DNA of 64,000 nucleotides from Sphaeramia orbicularis (lineage: Eukaryota; Chordata; Actinopteri; Kurtiformes; Apogonidae). The translations under genes were made by a program, and so were the position numbers. The notes beneath the pieces were generated by a model. The model was not told the origin of the DNA and ran no database searches. It worked only from the letters and a program-made list of their open reading frames with translations. The stretch covers positions 35,943,004 through 36,007,003 of the forward strand of contig NC_043962.1 in assembly GCF_902148855.1 (NCBI RefSeq), read 5' to 3'. Positions 1 through 9,718 of the stretch are shown one piece after another; position 1 is the stretch's first letter, and each line of letters opens with the position of its first letter.

Positions 1-205
1 CACAGCGTCACAGAACAGCAGCCAATGAGAGCATAGTGTCACTGAACATCAGCCAATGAGAACGCAGCGTCACAGAATGTCAGCCAATGAGAACGTAGAC
101 TCACAGAACATCAGCCAATGAGAGCGCAGCATCACAGACGGTCAGCCAATGAGAGCACAGTGTCACAGAACATCAGCCAACGAGAGCATAGGGTCACACA
201 ACCTG
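1..205. repeat. 31-bp tandem minisatellite containing CCAAT boxes
   Basis: The motif CAGCCAATGAGA recurs at 19, 50, 81, 112, 143 and 174, exactly 31 bp apart, with the last copy changed to CAGCCAACGAGA. The intervening bases read roughly GCATAGTGTCACAGAACAT. At least six units are present and the array runs off the left edge of the window. Each unit carries a CCAAT pentamer, but no gene start is visible nearby. Confidence 0.9.
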
Positions 206-306
206 AGAGCCTGATCCTTAGTTTTTCTCTTTCCTGTTGTGCTTTTACACAGTTATAGCAAATATTTTTTTGTAATAAATAACTTATATATACAAATGCA
301 ATGTAG

Positions 307-2331
307 AATTAAAGCTGCAAGCAGCATTGGGCGGGACCTCGCACCGGGCGATCCGCCTCCCGTGCGATCCACCTCCCCCACGATCCGCCTCCCGTGACCG
401 TCGACACCTCAGCTCCACTCACACCTCTCTGTCCCCATACCAGTTCCCACCCTTTAGTGTCTGTCCTCCTTACATCTGCACAGAACACCAGCGACCCTCT
501 GCTGAAACCATCACCTTTAACTGAGACTTTGATTTTGGAAACCCTACTGTGTGTATGTGCATTTGTTTTGTATGTGAGAGAAAGAATCCGTTTGAAAAAT
601 GAATTGAAATTGTATGAATAATTGAGCATAAAAGTGATGATTTGTCACATTTAAGGCTATTATTTTGGAAAAACCGTATTGTGTGAGCATGTGTGTCTGT
701 GAGAAAGAGTACTTTTGAATGAAGAAACATTGTACAAACAGTTGAGCATTTGGTCATAAAAATGAAAAGAAGTTATGTAATAGACAATATGTATTATTTT
801 TAATAGGGGTTTTATTTTGAAAAAATGTACTCCGTGTAATTTGTAATGTGTGCAAAACGTCCGATATTCACAATATAATGCAGCAAAACCTGTTTTAAAA
901 TAAAATAAAATTTAAAAAAAATTTAAAAAAATTTAGAATGCCTGAGATTTGAACCAGGGTCCTTCTACTCAATAGGCAGCTACATGAACCACTGCACTAC
1001 AGAGAAACACTTTAAAGTGTGCACCAGGAAGAGTTTTATAGGAACTTTGTCATTGTGAAAAGTGAAACTAAACATAGTCTTCAAAAAAATCGCAATTATT
1101 CCATAACCGTAGGTCGTATCTGAAAAATTCTTTCACTTTTGGATTCTGCAGACTTGTGGGAATTTAATGAGGTATAACTTTTGTGTCAAAAGCCTGAAAT
1201 GAATAAGCAGTAATTGCAGAAACGTAGAGTAACTTTCAAAGGCCGATTGCCAACTTCCTGTTGGAGTTAGCTCATGAGTGTCAGTGTATGATTTGTCGGC
1301 TCAATCAGACCAACATTTTGGCATTTGTTTCATGTTTCTGTGACATTCCTACTGGCCGCTAGAGCAAATTTTGTGTGTTTTTTAGTACATAGGTGGCGCT
1401 ACAGAGTCCATTTTGGCACCCAAGGGGTTAATTTTGATATTGTATGAAAGTGTTCACCAGCCATAACATACATGGCAAATTTGGTGAGTTTTGGAGCATG
1501 TTAAGGGGGTCAAATGGCGGTCTAAAGAGGAAAAAGTATGAAAATAAACAAATTGTTATAAATCAATAACTGTACGTTGTATCTAAAAAAATTTTGCATG
1601 TGAGCATTGCGCTGAGTCCCATGAACACATAGAGATGTCACATGTGGGGAAAAAATCCAAAGTGAAAAATGAGTTCCAAACATCGCAACTTTGCAGGCTT
1701 CTAAAAAAAAAACTAAGACAGTTATGGAAAAAGTGCAAAGTAGCTTTTTTGAGGAGGGTTCACTCTATGTTTTGGTGCTATTTAGAATACGACAAACGGT
1801 GTCATCGGAGTTAGTTTTAAAAATTTTATTTTGAAAGGCATATTGCAAACTTCCTGTTGGAGGTAGCTCATAGGTGTCAGCGCGTGATTTGTTGGGCTCG
1901 ATTGAACGAACATTTTGGCGTTGGTTTCGTGTGTCTACGACATTCCTACTGGAAGTTTGCAATTTGAGCATTTTAGTTTGAAAGGCAAATTCTGAACTTC
2001 CTGTTGGAGTTAGGTCATGAGTGTCAGTGCGTGATTTGTCGGGCTCGATGAGATGAAAATTTTGGCGTTGGTTTCATGTTTCTACGACATTCCTACTGGG
2101 CGCTAGGGCCGATTTTGTGTATGTAGGGGGCGCTAGAGAGGTCATTTTTGCACCTATGGGGTTAATTTTTTCATTGTATCAAATTTTCTGCCAGACCTGA
2201 TGTGTGTGCCAAATTTGGTGAGTTTTTGAGCATGTTTAGGGGGTCAAAATCCAGGTCAAAGTGGCGTCGGGAAAATAATAATATCTAAGCAAATGAACAA
2301 CAATAGGGCCTTGCTTGCAGGCAAGGCCTCT
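307..2331 (+). mobile_element. Non-autonomous interspersed element with internal repeats
   Basis: The block opens with AAGCTGCAAGCAGCATTGGG and a GC-rich stretch, and closes near CAATAGGGCCTTGCTTGCAG. The two ends share an inverted motif (CTGCAAGCA / TGCTTGCAG). Inside, a unit beginning CTTCCTGTTGGAG and running through CATTCCTACTGG is repeated at about 1254, 1850 and 1996. Motifs such as GCCAAATTTGGTGAGTTTT also recur. No coding capacity is seen. From memory this resembles a high-copy fish repeat; the superfamily is not assigned. Confidence 0.6.
937..1005 (-). other. tRNA-like segment (SINE head or tRNA fossil)
   Basis: Read on the minus strand, the segment has an A-box-like TAGTGCAGTGGTT (987-999) and a B-box-like GGTTCAAATCT (945-955) at normal tRNA spacing. 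Flanking stems are poor, so this is not a functional tRNA. It is more likely a tRNA-derived SINE head or a tRNA fossil carried inside the surrounding element. AT-rich tracts lie on its B-box side (900-935). Confidence 0.5.
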
Positions 2332-2429
2332 CACTGTGTGAGACGGCCTTACCTTTCGGCTCGGTCCCTAACAACATCACTTTCATCCAAATACATGCAG
2401 TACATTATCAGACAGCACACAGTCCAAAC

Positions 2430-3599
2430 CAGGGGTACACAGGGGTAACCTGGTCCCCGTGGGCGGGACCCAATCAAAATTACAAACGTCCTGTCCCCTC
2501 CCCCTCCTGAGATGAGACGGTCAGCTAGCTGTCAATCAAACTTCAGCGCTTGTTTTCTGTCTGTCATTGGAGAGGGGCGGGGCCTAGGAGGAGCAGGAAG
2601 AGCCAGATGCCAGGCAAGTAGAGAGGGCTTACACCTGCAACAATGTGGACTGAGGATAGTAAGGAGTTATTTTCACCAACAGGGAGACACGGACTGCTGT
2701 TTGACTAATGTGGAAGACAAGTGTGTGTGTCTGATCTGTGGCGCGTGCCTGGCAGTCGGTAAAAGATGCAACGTGGAGTGGAATTTCACCAAAGTTTAAA
2801 GCAACTGTTCTGGAGAGTCTCCGGTGGGTTCAGCGTCCGTAAAGAGAAGGTAAAAGAGCTGCAAACTAAAGTCCAAAAACAACAGTCCATGTTCACTAAA
2901 CTGACAAAGGCCAGCGCTTCCACAGAGGCATCAGTAAAGTGGTTCACATCCTGGACCAGCACAAACATATGTACGCTATCTGCGCATGCGCTCAGACAGC
3001 TGGAGTCGGACCTGAACAGGTGCGTTTGACTCCAGTGTGACAGGGGGATGGTGGATTTATGTACACAAAGTTCTGTTTTTAATTGATGTGTTTTGACAGA
3101 ATATGTGAATTTAAAAAAGGTCAAATCCTTCAGAAATACAGCAGCACGTTGGTGAAGTTTTATTGTGTGAGTGACAATGTTCCTTTTCACAATTTCAAAG
3201 TATTAAAAATGCACATACAGGTGTGTATTATTTGTTTTTAATAATTCTATAAAAATATGCAGGATTGTTCCATTTCATAGTATTTGACATAGTATTAAAA
3301 TATTTAGGAATACAGGATGCAAATGCTTGTGTCTGTTTTTTTCTCCTTTTGATTTTCTTAATAAAAATAAAATAATAGTTTCATATTAACACTTTTTAAG
3401 TATTTCAAATGTTAAAACAAAGAAATATAAATAAATAAAATAATAAATGAAGAACACAATGTTACAAATGTATTATACAAATTACACATGTATGTATGAA
3501 AATTAGCTATGTCAATAAATGTTGCTAAATTAGAGTGGCCCTCTGGCAAATTCATTATGTAAAAGTAGCTCACAGGAGAGAAAATGTTGATGACCCCTG
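2430..3599 (+). mobile_element. hAT DNA transposon, internally deleted, with 8-bp target duplication
   Basis: The element starts CAGGGGTACAC and ends GACCCCTG, a short inverted repeat of the hAT type. It is flanked by a perfect 8-bp direct repeat GTCCAAAC (2422-2429 and 3600-3607). The 1,170-bp body holds only the front part of a transposase. The agreement of ends, target duplication and content makes this one of the best defined transposons in the window. Confidence 0.88.
2690..3030 (+). pseudogene. hAT transposase fragment (BED-finger/GTF2IRD2-like type)
   Basis: Translation gives a zinc-finger-like piece with CVCLICGACLAVGKRCNVEW, where Cys pairs look like the start of a BED-type finger. 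In another frame it continues with KEKVKELQTKVQKQQSMFTK and LTKASASTEASVK, then SAHALRQLESDLNR. This pattern matches, from memory, the N-terminal half of hAT-derived proteins annotated in fish as GTF2I repeat domain-containing protein 2-like. The frame changes near 2800 and no catalytic (DDE) part is present, so it is dead. Confidence 0.6.
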
Positions 3600-3607
3600 G
3601 TCCAAAC

Positions 3608-4251
3608 AGTGTCTGTTCTGACATATGCTGAAGATTAAAACGTGCTGTGGATTAATTTAGATTAATCATGATTAAATTCCATTCATTAATACTCTATATT
3701 AATCGTGTTTCATTTTGCATGAGCAAACAGTCTCAAGAATGAAGAGAATATATATGTGTGCTTAACGTGTTTGTCGCAAGGTAGGCGATGCGTTAGCTGA
3801 AGTACTAGCAGAATCCCCGACTAATGTATGCTTCACGTTAATGTGGTATTTAAAGCTGGAAGTGCTTCAGTGAAAAGAAGACTCCTTCCTGCAGAGTGTG
3901 TTTAATACTTTGTCGGTTGACTGTTCAGTCTTGGCTTTTTTTTTTTTTACTCATATTTCCACCCAGAGGGCCAACATGCTGTTTAGCATCTTCCATCTTT
4001 ATGGGTTGGTTCTGCTACCTGTCACTACCGGATCAACTGCCCATTTGCACATGCGCGACGCTAACTCTACCTGGACAGACTGCATGTGTTGGCAGAGACA
4101 GAGTCATTTTGCACTGGAGATGGGTTAATTGTGTTAAAATTTTTAATCAGATTAATCATAATGATGGATTAATCCATGTTAATGCATTCATTTTCACAGC
4201 CCTAATTTAAATATAGGAAAGCACACAATAACACATCTTTTTTTTATGCAG
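3608..4251. repeat. Remnant AT-rich element with ATTAATC motifs
   Basis: From about 3640 to 4206 the sequence is rich in GATTAAT/ATTAATC words and ends TTTTCACAGCCCTAATTT. This is the terminal motif (TAGGGCTGTGAAAA on the other strand) of a common fish non-autonomous element. The left end is not recognisable, so it looks truncated. A T run lies at about 3938-3949. No gene is seen. Confidence 0.4.
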
Positions 4252-4413
4252 GTATGGAGAGGCATTGTGAATGAAAAGCGGGTACCGTGAACCTTTGAGG
4301 ATCTCGAAGGGCTGCCATGCATCCTTATCCTGACAGGACAAGACCCAATGGGAGACACATTGCCCAGGTATACGTCCCTACCTGCCCCTGCAGCAAGTGT
4401 AGCCGTTGGTCAG
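4252..4413 (+). pseudogene. Exon-like block of unknown origin
   Basis: A T-rich acceptor ending TATGCAG precedes 4252, and CAG|GTAAGG provides a donor at 4414. The 162 nt between are a multiple of three and more GC-rich than the flanks. One frame is open apart from a single stop codon and reads [19 protein letters not shown], then [21 protein letters not shown] do not recognise the protein. It could be a decayed exon of a host gene or part of an unrecognised transposon. Confidence 0.3.
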
Positions 4414-6180
4414 GTAAGGTTTTTGTGGAAAGTGCATGTCTAATGTCTCCAGAGGTGCTGTTGACTTGTCTTTTGTTGATTGGCCCAGTGTTGTTTTTCC
4501 ACATATACCTTCACCCAGTTTGTCTAGTCTTCTCTAAAGGACAGGTCTAGCTTCATTTTGTCATGTACCTTCAGTCCTGTGTCATGTATCATGGTGTCAG
4601 CATCAGTAAACTGTCTTAGACCCAGTGCAGCCAGTAATTTGATCAGTTGATCAGATCAGTGTGCTTGTAAACTCTAACAGATAGATAGATCAGTGTTCTA
4701 ATCCTTCACTTACAAACTGTACTTAGTTTAAAAGACACTGTACGAACTCAAGATCTGTAAGCTACGAGGATGCAATGTATATTACAATCAGTAAACCATT
4801 TAACTACATCTCCTCCAACCTGATCAGGGCTGTACACTTACTTTTTTAGGTGGTAGCGCTGGTGCTAGCAATGTAAAAATTTTAGTAGCACAAAGAAAAA
4901 TTTAGCTGCACACACAGTTGGACAGTTAATTAATGTGTTTATTGGCTAAATTAATTTGATACTGATCAGAAATTCTAACAATATTGAACAACAATTAAAC
5001 TGATTCTTTAACCTTTATTTTTCCTCCACCTTAACACAACAGGATGAATTTAAACATTTTTAAATTTGAAAAATCAACAGTACTATATTTTCAATATGCA
5101 TCAGTGAACAGTCTGTGCTGGTCTGAATTAGATATGGCTTATTGACAAGAAACAATTCTAATCAGTCCCATAATTCAAAATAGATTTTACTCAACAAAAA
5201 TGTATAAAGTTCTGTTTGACTAAACAATATGCTTCACTGTGCTGGAAAACTTTGGGGCTGTTTGAAGGTTTGACAGTGAGGTGGAGAGACGCACATTGCT
5301 CGCAAATTCAATCAGACAGATGCCGCCTGGGGTGTAGATAAAGGGGGGTAAACAAGACAAATTCATGGGGCCCAGCATTTGTGGGGGGCTCATACAGCAG
5401 TGGAGGGGGTCCAGTGGATACAGGCTAGAAGTTGTGAAAATTTCATGTAAGATCTGCTGTATAAGAGATGCACAGAAGTCAGGAGTCGGATGTTGAAAGT
5501 ATGTTAAGTTTCAGTTTTCGTTTTCACGCTAGCGTAAGTGGCATCATGTATGGACACCCCCCCACACACACACACCCCCACATACACTGACATCGTTGTT
5601 GTGACATACTGAGGTAGAAACTACAGAAAAATACAGTTGCGTACTTCTACTCTGATACATTTTTAATGCACAATATCGTTACTCTTGACAAAAAATTAAT
5701 TATTGGAAATTTGGTGTTTTCACCACTGAGATTCCTGGTGACTGCAACAAAGTCAGGAAGCTGATTTGTCATTGGGTCTAATCATATAATGAACAAGTGC
5801 AAACAATTGTCCACACTCAACCTGTGGGTGATGTGTTGATGTGAGCACCAGCGTAATATTCTAAATTCTGACTGCCTTTGGTTGTTATTAACATTTACTT
5901 TTACTTTTGCTTTCATTACTTGAATACATTTAATTGTAGTTTACTTGATATACGTAAGTACAATAAATACTAGATACTTACAGACTTTAACTTGAGTAGG
6001 ATTTCAGTTGGTGACTTGAACTTCTACCAAAGTATTTTTTTGGTTGAGTCCCTGTACTTCTACTCAAGTGTGACTTTCCAGTACTTTATACAACACTGGG
6101 AAAGAAGTCTTGTTCCTGAGGAACTTAAACGTGACAATAGATTTGACTGAACTGTCTTTCACCACAGGGTATTAACATTT
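4414..6180. repeat. Spacer with a MITE-like AT-rich block
   Basis: I see no gene. From about 5600 to 6105 the text contains GTACTTCTACTCTGAT and GTACTTCTACTCAAGTGTGA and ends TTTATACAACACTGGGAAAG, the wording of a common fish MITE. A short CA-rich/C-rich stretch lies near 5560-5580. 4414-5590 holds nothing I recognise. Confidence 0.35.
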
Positions 6181-6191
6181 AAAGCTGCGTA

Positions 6192-6400
6192 TGACTTTCG
6201 TCACCAATTTTCATCAGATCTGTAAAACCTGAGACATAGCCTAAGTATCACAAATCCATAAGTCTTGGTGTGGTTACGCACCTGAGTCTCTTCCCTCACG
6301 GTGAACAATTTCAAAGTGTACTCCAAAATAAACCATTTGTGATACTTGGGCTGTGACTCAGGTTTTACAGATTTGATGAAAAATTGGTGACGAAAGTCAC
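6192..6400. repeat. Fold-back element with ~65-bp inverted arms
   Basis: The left arm (6192-6255) begins TGACTTTCGTCACCAATTTT; the right arm (6335-6400) ends AAATTGGTGACGAAAGTCA. The arms are near-perfect reverse complements, including GTAAAACCTGAG / CTCAGGTTTTAC and AAGTATCACAAAT / ATTTGTGATACTT. About 80 bp of loop separates them. This is a MITE with long terminal inverted repeats. Confidence 0.85.
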
Positions 6401-6424
6401 TTTGCACTTTGCACTTTAAACTTG

Positions 6425-6660
6425 ATTGAGTCATTTATAAAGCGCCTGAAGACCTTCTTGTTTAGACAGGCTTTTAGTTTGGGGTGGGAGTGGGGGGCTT
6501 AACACCATTTGCTTTTATGTTTTAATGCCTGTGTCTGTGTATGTAGCTGTATGTTTTTGTTGCCTATTTATTTTGCTTCTGATTTTATTGTAAAGCACTT
6601 TGTGAATCTATCTGCAAAAAGTGCCTAATAAATAAACTTTATTATTATTATTATTGTTAT
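6425..6660 (+). mobile_element. LINE 3' end fragment
   Basis: The sequence GCCTGAAGACCTTCTTGTTT encodes the LKTFLFRQAF-like tail seen at the C-terminus of L2-like fish LINEs. It is followed by TTGTAAAGCACTTTGTGAAT and a tail of AATAAATAAA and ATT repeats. Only the 3' end is present. Confidence 0.6.
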
Positions 6661-7640
6661 TAACTGAGGGACCCAATCACTTGTACTATAAGAACCTCAG
6701 TAAACAATGTTTTTAACTGTAAAACTTATCTTTAACAAATAGATATTATTAATGTGATTTTGTTGACCACTTGTGTATGTTTTGGGGCAATGTGATGTTG
6801 GTGTCAACTTGGCAAGTTTGTAGAGAATTTGTCAAAATGTAGCAACTGAACCATACTGTGGTACACTTACTGTACAATTTACTAATAACTTGAAATGTTT
6901 TCTTCTTATTAATAGTAAATCATGTTGAAGTTCTCCCTATTTGTGCTACTGAAGTAATGGCACTGTGATATTGGAGTGGTAATAGTCATTCCCACTTTTA
7001 ATTTTCCAGTGCTATGGAGAAGACTAGTGTTCACATGCTGTTCTCTGTCTGTCACTAGTGGTCTTATCTGAACCCCATCTGTCTGGCTCACCCCCATCGA
7101 TGCCTTCTTTTAAGCACTGTTACACAAATCCAGTACACTACACCTCCCTTATTTTTGCAGTTTTAGATTAAACTTCCCGTATTTCTGAGTGCTTTAAATG
7201 AACATGTTCTTCTAAATTTGGCAAATTTGGAGAAAATTGGCTATGAATATTAAATGCTGGACATTTAATGTTTATAAGTTTACACCTTTTCAAGTTTTCA
7301 GCTTCATTTCTGCGTAGATTAGTTTTGATGTCTGTTTACAGAGTTCCTTCCTCTGGTGTTTTGTCACTTTGAGGCCATCTCCTGTTATCGGTGTCTTAAT
7401 ATCTTAAATGTAGAGTCTTAAATGACCGTCTGGAACACCCACTCTGAGTTTTCTTCCCGTCCACCTGCTGCCCATTCAACTTTCATCACCAGCTCTCCCT
7501 CGTCTGCTTGACTTGGTTAATAAATTGAACCGGAAGAGTCCATAATTATGTCAATTTTAAGCCTCATCTTTTTGTTTTGCATCTCTTCCCTTTTCTTTAA
7601 TCGCTCTCTACACCTTCTTTTTTGGGGGGAGTCATGGGGG
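6661..7640. other. Spacer upstream of copy 1, nothing recognised
   Basis: This is AT-rich non-coding DNA. No open frame with family resemblance, no clear repeat ends and no RNA gene could be identified. Confidence 0.4.
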
Positions 7641-7677
7641 AATAATACAATTAGTGAAACAATCTAGAGGGAAGGGG

Positions 7678-7856
7678 TTATTTATAATAGTGAGATAGGG
7701 AGGAGATTTCTGGGTGGGAGTGGGGTCAGATATGATATTTCAGATGCTGGAGCGCCTATTGGTCTGGGGTAAAATTGACTTCCATAAAGAGAAAGTTGGG
7801 GTTTCCTTTGACGTTGGGGAATGCAATATATAGCAAGTTATACAGACAAATCTGAG
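7678..7856 (+). promoter_or_regulatory. Promoter of troponin I copy 1
   Basis: In order: a MEF2-type TTATTTATAA (7678-7687, fitting YTAWWWWTAR), ATATTTCAGATG with a CAGATG E-box (7741-7746), CTATTGGT (an inverted CCAAT, near 7757), CTTCCATAAAGAGAAAGT (7779-7796), and a TATA box within GCAATATATAG (about 7826). The same order is found before copy 2 and, less completely, before copies 3 and 4. The modules are read from sequence; their activity is inferred. Confidence 0.75.
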
Positions 7857-7904
7857 CCACTCTGCAAATCTGTCTCCCCGTTTTTGTTTCCATCTTCAAC
7901 TAAG
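7857..7904 (+). other. tnni2: Non-coding first exon of copy 1 (5' UTR)
   Basis: The start is estimated 25-30 bp below the TATA box. The exon ends at the donor CTAAG|GTAATG (intron from 7905). The next exon begins after CAG at 9693 and carries the rest of the leader plus the ATG. The exact transcription start cannot be seen. Confidence 0.55.
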
Positions 7905-9692
7905 GTAATGCACTGTTTAATTTCTCTACTGTGGTCAAGAACTAAAAGTACAAAAAACTTTCTGTCTCATGCTGTTTATAAATGTCAGTGAGGATTTTTG
8001 AGCTTTTGTAAACACAGATAATGTATGCTTGTCGATACTGAAGGTTCCAGCTCTAGAAGTCCTTGGCGTAAGATGATGATGATGATGATGATGATGATGG
8101 TAAATGAGGAGTTTTGGATGTTAAATGCGGTTACCTTTGGTGTGAAGCATTCATGGCTGCAGGTGTGAAGCACAGTGGGATGGGTGCTGTGGTGTAAATG
8201 GACTCTAGAGCTGAAAAGTGATAGTCCCAGTGTTTATTGCAGTGTCATCACAGTCTGTTTGACTAAAATCATGTGTCAGTCTGAGCTGCAGGTTGAATTT
8301 AATGCTTGAATCTGTTGGAAAATGTCCAAAATTATCTGTCTGTTTGAGCGTAAACACAGCACAGAACTTATTTATTTTGTCACTCTGAACGTTGACACTC
8401 ACTACTGCTCGTCAAGTTGGAATAATTGTGTTTTCAGACACATTCCTCTTTTTTTTTTCCTTTTTCTATAAATCAGTAATCACCTTTGACCTGGTGCAAT
8501 GATTACATACTGAGTCTCAGTTACACTTTATTTATCTAGAATAAATCACATTGTCACAAACATTTCACAAGAACAGGTACAAATATTTTATTCAAATTTT
8601 ATGGGCCACAGTATATTATGAAATGTATAAACAAAACAATATAAAATAATAATAATAATAAAGTAATGATTGCAGAATATTTATTTGTCTATTTACACAT
8701 TGACTTGATCTACATGTGAACTCTTGACATCTAATAAAGCATGTAGAACTAAATACCTCTTAATACATTTCACTCACACAGAGTAAAAATAGTGTTTAAT
8801 TAAAAACATAATTACTGCTGGATGGAAAAGCAATTTACAGTTTGCTACAATGAGAAGATTGTAAGATTATCTGAGATTTATTTTTAACATAATGTCACTC
8901 AGCTATTACCATGACAATAACATTTGGAATATATTTTTAGGAAGATGATACTTTGTTTTGTATTCATAGTTTTTTGTTTTTTTTTAAGCAAAATATTCAT
9001 AGTAATGTAAAAGAAAGGAAAATGTTATCACTGTGGAGCAGATATTGTTGGTAGAGATATTTGCCTAGAAGAGAAACGTATGATCAGATACTAATATTGA
9101 AGGATTTAGATGAGAAGATAAAATCCCTAAGTGCTTATAGCTCTGTGTAACGATGCAGAAAGACCTGAAACCTTATAGTTGTTGGTTTTTCTATTTGGAA
9201 GAAGAGTTTGTTCATCTGGATTGTTCTACACAGTCTCTATTTTCAGAGAAGACAGTTAAGCTGAAGTCCTGGTCATGTCCAAGATGTTTGAACCAACAGA
9301 GAAGTATCAGGTGTTTCTGATAATCTTCCAGAAGACAGACCTTTCATCACAGGGACACCCATGGGGGGACAACTGGACCTCCAGTCCTTGTCCTAATTTA
9401 GGCTAGAGGTTTTTCCTTGAGGTGGACTGGTGATGCTGGACTTGGTGTCGTGTTTCCTCTAAGTGGGGTTAATATCTGAAAAACACCAGACACATTCATT
9501 CCAGTGCTGACCCGACCTTCACCTCTGCACAGTGTTTCCCTCTGTTTTCTACCTCAGCACACCCCACAGATAAGAAGTGTCCCTTTTTATAAAAGGCAGT
9601 GTCCCAATGAACTCTTTAAGAACAGATTTTTGCTGTTTGCTAGCTGATCAGTTTTTATTTTCTTGATTTGTAAAATGTCATGTTTTTTGACA
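7905..9692. other. Intron 1 of copy 1
   Basis: About 1.8 kb of AT-rich intron. It contains a (GAT)n microsatellite at 8071-8099 and a short AAT repeat near 8647. In fast troponin I genes of birds and mammals the muscle enhancer lies in the first intron, so this is the natural place for one, but I found no unambiguous cluster of sites here. Confidence 0.5.
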
Positions 9693-9718
9693 GATTGTGA
9701 AGTGAAACAAACGGCAAG

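Noticed and set aside
1-205. Regularly spaced repeat suggestive of a CRISPR array
   Set aside because: Contiguous 31-bp tandem units with no unique spacers, in a vertebrate genome: a minisatellite.
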